A DNA stretch of 64,000 bases from Prosapia bicincta (taxonomy: Eukaryota; Arthropoda; Insecta; Hemiptera; Cercopidae), in the NCBI GenBank assembly GCA_036971475.1, contig JBAIZL010000001.1:153777544-153841543 (forward strand), read 5' to 3'. Every line of letters starts with the position of its first letter. Within the stretch, counting starts at the first letter, position 1. Below are positions 58,360 to 64,000 of this stretch, piece after piece. The translations under genes were made by a program, and so were the position numbers. The notes beneath the pieces were generated by a model. The model was given only the letters and a program-made list of their open reading frames with translations. It was not told where the DNA came from and did not search any database.

Positions 58360-61300
58360 CTTATTTTGTAAATTCAAGCTTAATTTTATATTATTTTTAA
58401 CGACGAAGTTTCAGAATTCCTATAAAATCTCTGTGAATTCTTCTTTAGAGAGTTGGGTAGTGAACGTTCCATGGGAAATGTTTATTTTTAATTATAGATA
58501 CCGCAGTGGTCTAATTAGGAAAATATTACCTCTAAATTAAATAAAGTTTATTTATTCTAATTATTGTTGATGCTGCTTTATAATGCGAATTTAAACTGAA
58601 TTATAAATACAATTTTTTCACAAACTCGTTCATTGACAGATTTCTGTTTCCGTCTAAGTATTTAGAGTTATTGGAAATGGGGAAACGAGGTATCGACAGA
58701 CAGTTGGCAACACTGGAGGTGTAGGTGTTTTCATTAGCATATTGTCTTGTCTACAGCGTGTTTTGTTAGTCCAAGGTCAACTGAGTAATTACACGAGAAG
58801 TGTTCGGTTCTACTATCGAGCTGTTTGTAAAGAATGTGCATCTCTTTTTTTTCGAAAGTATCATTTACATGTGGTTGCGGGTTTTTGATTTATTCAGTTG
58901 TTTTACTTTTATCAGGCTATTTACATCTGAATTTTTTTCATGGAGTTAATATATGTGTGTGAAATGTAGCGCTGTATATTATCGTTTTGTTTGTTTGCTG
59001 ATTTTGTTTGAAATAATAGTAAATATAAAATGGTTAAAACAGAGTGTAATTTGTTTTTAATGGAATTTTTAAAATTTTTAAAAAACTACTGCAATAGTGG
59101 TTCTGCCGATAGATGTGTAACTTCAAAAAAATTGATTAACATTCAACTCATTAGGAATACGGTACGAACATAGCATAACCCTATAGCATTTAAATATGTT
59201 CCATTTTGCTTAAATATTCTCAAAGAGACACTTCTTAACTTAACTTTTTATCCAACGCAAGATTATCAATTTAATCGTAAATTTAACATATATATTAATT
59301 TTAAAGTGAGAGATTTGTAAGTTGCAAATTTAATGTAATATGAATATTGATTAACATATGATTGTCTAACTGCTATGTTTTTTTGCTAATTTTAAAATTG
59401 AACTATTTTTTGTGGCATATTGTTCTAACTATTTAACCAATGAATCAGCAGGGTAATTGGTAGCAACCGGTTGCTACAAGTAGTGCCTAGTTATACCTTA
59501 TAATACAATACTGTATCACAAAGGGCCATTCATATTACACAGTTCAAAGAGTTAATTAATTAAGCAGACGCAATCAGGTTTCAAGCAGGTTATTTAATAT
59601 GTTTGAAACTAATTCTCTCACTGTAATGAGGAAAGAGATATTATAAACCTTGAAAAGCACAAATTTCGAAATTAGTATTATTAAATGAAAATATATAATA
59701 ATATAAGCAGTGAAAAGCAAGTGGAAACTAGTGACTAAATAAGTTAGGAAAAATTGTAGTTAAATTATCAGGGGGACATTTTGTGAGTTTGACTATGACT
59801 TGGATATTGCATTAGTTTTGAGAATTATCTTTCATTAAATTTTAAAACTGTGGTTATGGTTTTATTACAAATAGGAGAGAAAGTTTCGTCTCGTTGTCAA
59901 GATAAGCCGATAAAAGCGTTGAGTTAAGATTGAGTCAAGACGGGAAGTTTAGCTTGTGTGGGCAGGGTTTCTTCATTACATTTACTCATAATGTTATGAG
60001 GTTCCACAGACAGTTATCTACCCACTTGCATATGGCGTAGCAGTGTGAGAAAGTGTAACTAGATTAATGTAAAGGCTGGTCATACATTTCCCCTTACTCG
60101 GAAAAATGTAAAATTTTCCGAAAACGTTTTCGTAAAGTTCAACTAATGTGAAATAGAATAGAGCAGAAAGCTCTTCGTTTTAGAAGATGTGGAATTAACC
60201 AAACTACCGGTAGTGATACAAATTAGATATCGTTTATCGGAAACAAATGTCATTTTCCATCATGAATCCGTCTCGTGTTGAATAAATTAGTAGAAATTGA
60301 CAATATTACATTTTAGATGCAATATAACTAATTTTACAAATAATTATTTTACTTTTAAAATTTTAAAATATTACACTGATAATTAAATTTTTACTCAACT
60401 TAATACGTTCAAGGTTCACCTAGAAACATTATGGTTGCCATGACGACGAAAATAGGCGTTAAACAACACAGCTGACGTATTCCATTACCAATAATGCATG
60501 CCCTGCTCTGATTCCCTGTTTTTGAAGAAATCATTGGAAATTACAGTAATTCTTTTTGGTATTTATTATTTGTTTCAAGTGGTTGGGTTTGAAGAATTGG
60601 CGTGAATTTAGTTTTACATTAGATATGGTTTAAATAAATCGAAAACTCCTGTAAATTCTACATTGAACTTTCGGTTTATGTTACAAAATTAATACAATTT
60701 TTGGATCATAGTCGATATGTGTTGATTTCGTTTTATAATATAGTTAAACGATTTTTGAAAGATGTTTTGTTAAACTAATAAATAAAAGTGTAAATATTCT
60801 TAGGTTAAAATTTCAAATCTCCGAAAGTTCTTTATTTATTGCTTTGAAATTATGTCCTAATGTTACATTATACACGCAAGTACATTTACATATTTGTATT
60901 ACACAAATTTCACATCTGTTTTATTTTAAAACAGTTTTTTTTTTAAAAAACCCTCCATCTGTTGTAAAACCAACAAACATTTTACTAAATATTTGAATCT
61001 GTATCTATCAATATAAACGAAATTTCAAATATACGTTATCTCAAAAATCCTAATGTTATTTTACTGTTTGCTTCCAAATTTTGACAATGTTTCTTTCACA
61101 TAGCAACTGTTTTTATATATCTATGTATGGATGTCACATTTATAAAGGGTAAAATTTAAATTTTTCCTCTATTTTCTAGAAAATCCGCTCAATCTGTTAG
61201 ACGTAAAAATATCCAACGCTAAGCCATAGATTATACTAATAATTCAATGTATCCAACGCATCCTTTAATTGCATTTTCATAGAGTGCTATTTTATTTTCA

Positions 61301-62532
61301 TTTTGACTCATTAAGAATTTAGCTTAGTTGCTTGCCATAGCGTCTATTTCGTAAGTATAATTTATTTTCAATTTTTCATTTAATTTCTGAAATTATTTTC
61401 TTATTTTTCAGTGCAATTGGCGTTTGAAATCAACCGTGAGAATATATTTGCGTTTATATTGAAATATTTCGTTTTTTTCTGTAAGTTGTTTTCTATAGGT
61501 TGTATATTTGTATGTATTTATGTATATAAAACAGGGGGAGGGGTGAGAAAGAGAGAGAGAGAACATAATAAATAATAACCAGTTTCATGAAGAGACTAGC
61601 TTAACATGACTCAACACTGCTTATCGAATCCTTCCAAGGATTCAGGTGTCGCTGTTTGTACTCCAAGCGGAATTGCACTCAAATGTTTACCTACAATGAT
61701 ACTGTAATAGCGACAACTCAAAAAGTTAAACAAATCCGATAGTTTTCTGACGATGATGGAAGCAAAATGAATTAATTTAATGATAAGTCCTATAAAAATC
61801 AATACCTAAAGTAAAAAAAATTGCCATCGGACACAAAATTGTTTACAAAATGTTTTTAAAAGACTAAAGTTTGTGTACCGTAATATTTTGAAACATTACT
61901 GTTTTTTTCGCAGAAACTATACTTCTAAATTGTTTATTGATGTTCGAAGCAGTTTGTGTAACATGTATCATCATATAGTTCCTCTTGAACCAATATTATT
62001 TTGCAGAAAAACCTGTTAATAAAGACTGACAATCAGATAAGTAAAGCAACTTTCCAGTGTTGTAATTTATATTATCTATCAAATCACTGCGCATGATCAT
62101 ATAATCTGATATTTATATGTCACAGCTGTTGAGCCTGCCTTAACATGTTACTTAAATCATAAGTGCCATAACTGTTATCAGCTGATAGATGTGCTTGAAC
62201 TCTAAGTAAAACCGGATGTAATCAAAGCATAACATTCAACAATTAAAGTGATTACATAATCACCACATATCATAATTTGTGAAACTCTGATACATTGTTA
62301 AAAAATAGCTTCTTTTATCAAACGCCAGGAATTTAATTTAAATTAATTTAATTTTTCTGCCAATACAAGTGTTTGAATAAATAAATATTTAATAAATTGA
62401 ATGTAGTTCGTGATTTAAAAGTGGTTTTATATATATAATGCATAATTACGTTTTATATAGTATAAAGGTGAAATACACTGTTTATTTCATCCCGAGGTTA
62501 TTAGGAATGAAAGAAGTGTAGGGTTGATTAAA
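58360..62532. other. 4-kb AT-rich stretch
   Basis: No gene that I can support. A short (GA)n lies at about 61548-61562. The less AT-rich part at 58660-58830 has no open frame of note. Confidence 0.55.
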
Positions 62533-62540
62533 CCCTAAAC

Positions 62541-63605
62541 TAGTGGTTCCCAACAGGTGGTCCGCGGACTCTTAGGGGTTCGCGGGAATTGTTGTAGCGG
62601 TCCGTAAGATGTCACTGAAATCGAAATATTTTTAGTTGCATTAAAATATATTGTCTGTTGCATTCATCGAGAGGCTTCAGTAGCCTAGAGGTTGCCTGAA
62701 ATGTTGCAGAAAACTCTCAATGATGTAGTTGAAATTATTAACTGCATTACAACTCGACTGTTATAGTCCAGATCGTTTCCTTTGTTATGGTAAAGAGATG
62801 GGCAGTGATCTTGTGCAGCTCCGTATTCATACCGAAGTAAGGCAGCTCTCTCGAGGTACTATTTGAAAAGGTTTTTCGAGGCTAAGGACGAGATGAGAAT
62901 CTTCCTTCTTGATACCAAGTACGCATATTTTTTTAATAGACTTTTCTTGGCTTTGCGCAACTGCTTACTTTGCTGATGTGTTTGAGCGTTTGAATGTTTT
63001 GAATCTAGGATTACAAGTTTACAATATAGATATGTTCAAAGTTGAAAACAAGGTTAGTGCCATATTTAAAAAATGTTAGCTATGGCCAACAATGGTCATA
63101 AATGCTCTTTACGAATTTCCTCATTTTGAAAAAAAGAGTTTTTGGAGTCTTCTGATGAAACCAAATACACGAACGCATAAATGTGCACCTTCAAAGTTTA
63201 GCAACCACTTGCTGGGAAAACAGACTTGTGATACTTGTTTTTACCTCATTAACTCCTTGTTCCAAACGAAATAATAATATAAATAAGTTTAATGGATTTC
63301 CCCTCGACCTACAAACTTTAACCTGTTGATAGTCTTACTTTTAGTATAGCAAATGAAAATAAAAATATATATTTTTTGAATGCACTTGTAATAAGCTTGT
63401 GTTAGCATCAAATTTATTCTCTTATGTAAGAACAGTTTCCACCTTAAAGTAATTGGGTAGGCAAAGCATAAATTACCTAATAGTAACTAATATAACTTAA
63501 CAATTTTGCTTGTATTTACGATTTAAGTTTAAGAAGTGGAGGGATCCTCGTAGATATAGCAACCGATGAGGGGGGTCCTTGAAAACGTTTTGTTGAGAAA
63601 CACTG
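62541..63605 (+). mobile_element. hAT DNA transposon (ZBED5/SCAND3-like), decayed
   Basis: Left end TAGTGGTTCCCAAC; right end inward CAGTGTTTCTCAAC. Flanking 8-mers CCCTAAAC (62533-62540) and CCCTAGAC (63606-63613) match 7 of 8, the hAT target-duplication length. The body is 1,065 bp. Confidence 0.85.
62660..63230 (+). pseudogene. hAT transposase middle fragment
   Basis: In shifting frames: HREASVA-like start, PEMLQKTLNDVVEIINCITT, then EMGSDLVQLRIHTEVR, FFEAKDEMRIFLLDTKYAYF and DVFERLNVLNLGLQVYNIDM. This is the characteristic 'HTEVRWLSRG...LF' middle of ZBED5/SCAND3/GTF2IRD2-type hAT transposases, between the catalytic blocks. The conserved Trp is replaced (EVR-stop/LSRG). The N-terminal BED finger and C-terminal dimerisation domain are absent. 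It overlaps the segment of the 6240-7265 copy, so the two are related but differently truncated. Confidence 0.75.
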
Positions 63606-63613
63606 CCCTAGAC

Positions 63614-63786
63614 AGTATCCTTCGTAATGGTAGAGTCGCAATCGTCACGTCTTGGTCTTAAAATCGTCACGTCTTGGAAACTACAAAGTCTTAGAATAGG
63701 AATGTTTTAATTAAGTAGAATTAAAGCAGTGATTTTGTTCATAAACTATTACAAACACAGAGTATATTTACTGGTAATGTATGTCT
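63614..63786. other. Short non-coding spacer
   Basis: Contains a 15-bp direct repeat (AATCGTCACGTCTTGG at about 63640 and 63662). No gene. Confidence 0.6.
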
Positions 63787-64000
63787 GGTTACATTGTGAA
63801 CAATTTAATATAATTAATCCAGATCAATTGGTTACATTGTGAACAATTTAATATAATTAATCCAGATCAATTGGTTACATTGTGAACAATTTAATATAAT
63901 TAATCCAGATCAATTGGTTACATTGTGAACAATTTAATATAATTAATCCAGATCAATTGGTTACATTGTGAACAATTTAATATAATTAATCCAGATCAAT
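63787..64000. repeat. 43-bp tandem array running off the window
   Basis: The unit GGTTACATTGTGAACAATTT then AATATAATTAATCCAGATCA repeats about five times without visible differences and is still in progress at 64000. Confidence 0.95.

Noticed and set aside
1..64000. Endogenous virus or LTR retrotransposon
   Set aside because: I saw no gag, protease, RNase H, integrase or viral replicase signatures and no long terminal repeats; the only RT remnants are Penelope-like.

Overview
This is a eukaryotic, AT-rich, repeat-dominated window, most likely from an arthropod with a large genome. The one confident host gene piece is a first coding exon at 15294-15474 (+). Its peptide matches the N-terminus of the AGAP/centaurin-gamma family (ArfGAP with GTPase, ankyrin repeats and PH domain) in its insect-like form, and it ends at a clean GTAAG donor. 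I saw no later AGAP exon, so the remaining 48.5 kb is probably intron 1 of that gene (inference). A second exon-like open frame lies at 10972-11328 (+), behind a good splice acceptor; I do not recognise it.

Most of the rest is mobile-element debris. Penelope-like retroelements (PLEs) dominate: five truncated or frameshifted copies keep parts of the reverse-transcriptase C-terminus and GIY-YIG endonuclease (4775-5760, 9315-10545, 11330-12690, 18960-19480, 19795-20870). More than a dozen further tails or foldback hairpins consist of PLE 3' ends in inverted pairs, often bounded by (TA)n. Many tails carry recognisable hammerhead-ribozyme motifs (CTGANGA, stem II, GAAA, short stem III, closing stem I); the best are at 12896-12938 (+), 56198-56242 (-) and 19627-19672 (+). 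DNA transposons are also present, all dead: a PIF/Harbinger deletion derivative (451-1716, TTA duplication) with remnants of both its genes; a piggyBac (17167-18859, TTAA); two hAT copies with ZBED/SCAND3-like transposase (about 6240-7265; 62541-63605); a hAT MITE (29468-30219) in a (TA)n tract with a 79-bp pogo-like MITE nested inside; a Tigger/pogo copy (56689-57510); and a multicopy arthropod transposase-like gene (35367-37651) with an in-frame internal triplication.

The most striking object is an approximately 8.9-kb minisatellite (38973-47833) of about 115-120 monomers of 78 or 69 bp, both multiples of three. One strand reads open for 2,743 codons. Marker variants show multi-kilobase higher-order duplications. 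Its variants are mostly amino-acid changing and no ATG precedes the repeats, so it looks like a homogenised satellite rather than a proven gene. Other tandem arrays lie at 1-192 (49 bp), 48545-48979 (44 bp), 52990-54085 (93/85 bp) and 63787-64000 (43 bp, running off the window). Between these the sequence is AT-rich, with microsatellites and no coding signal I can support.
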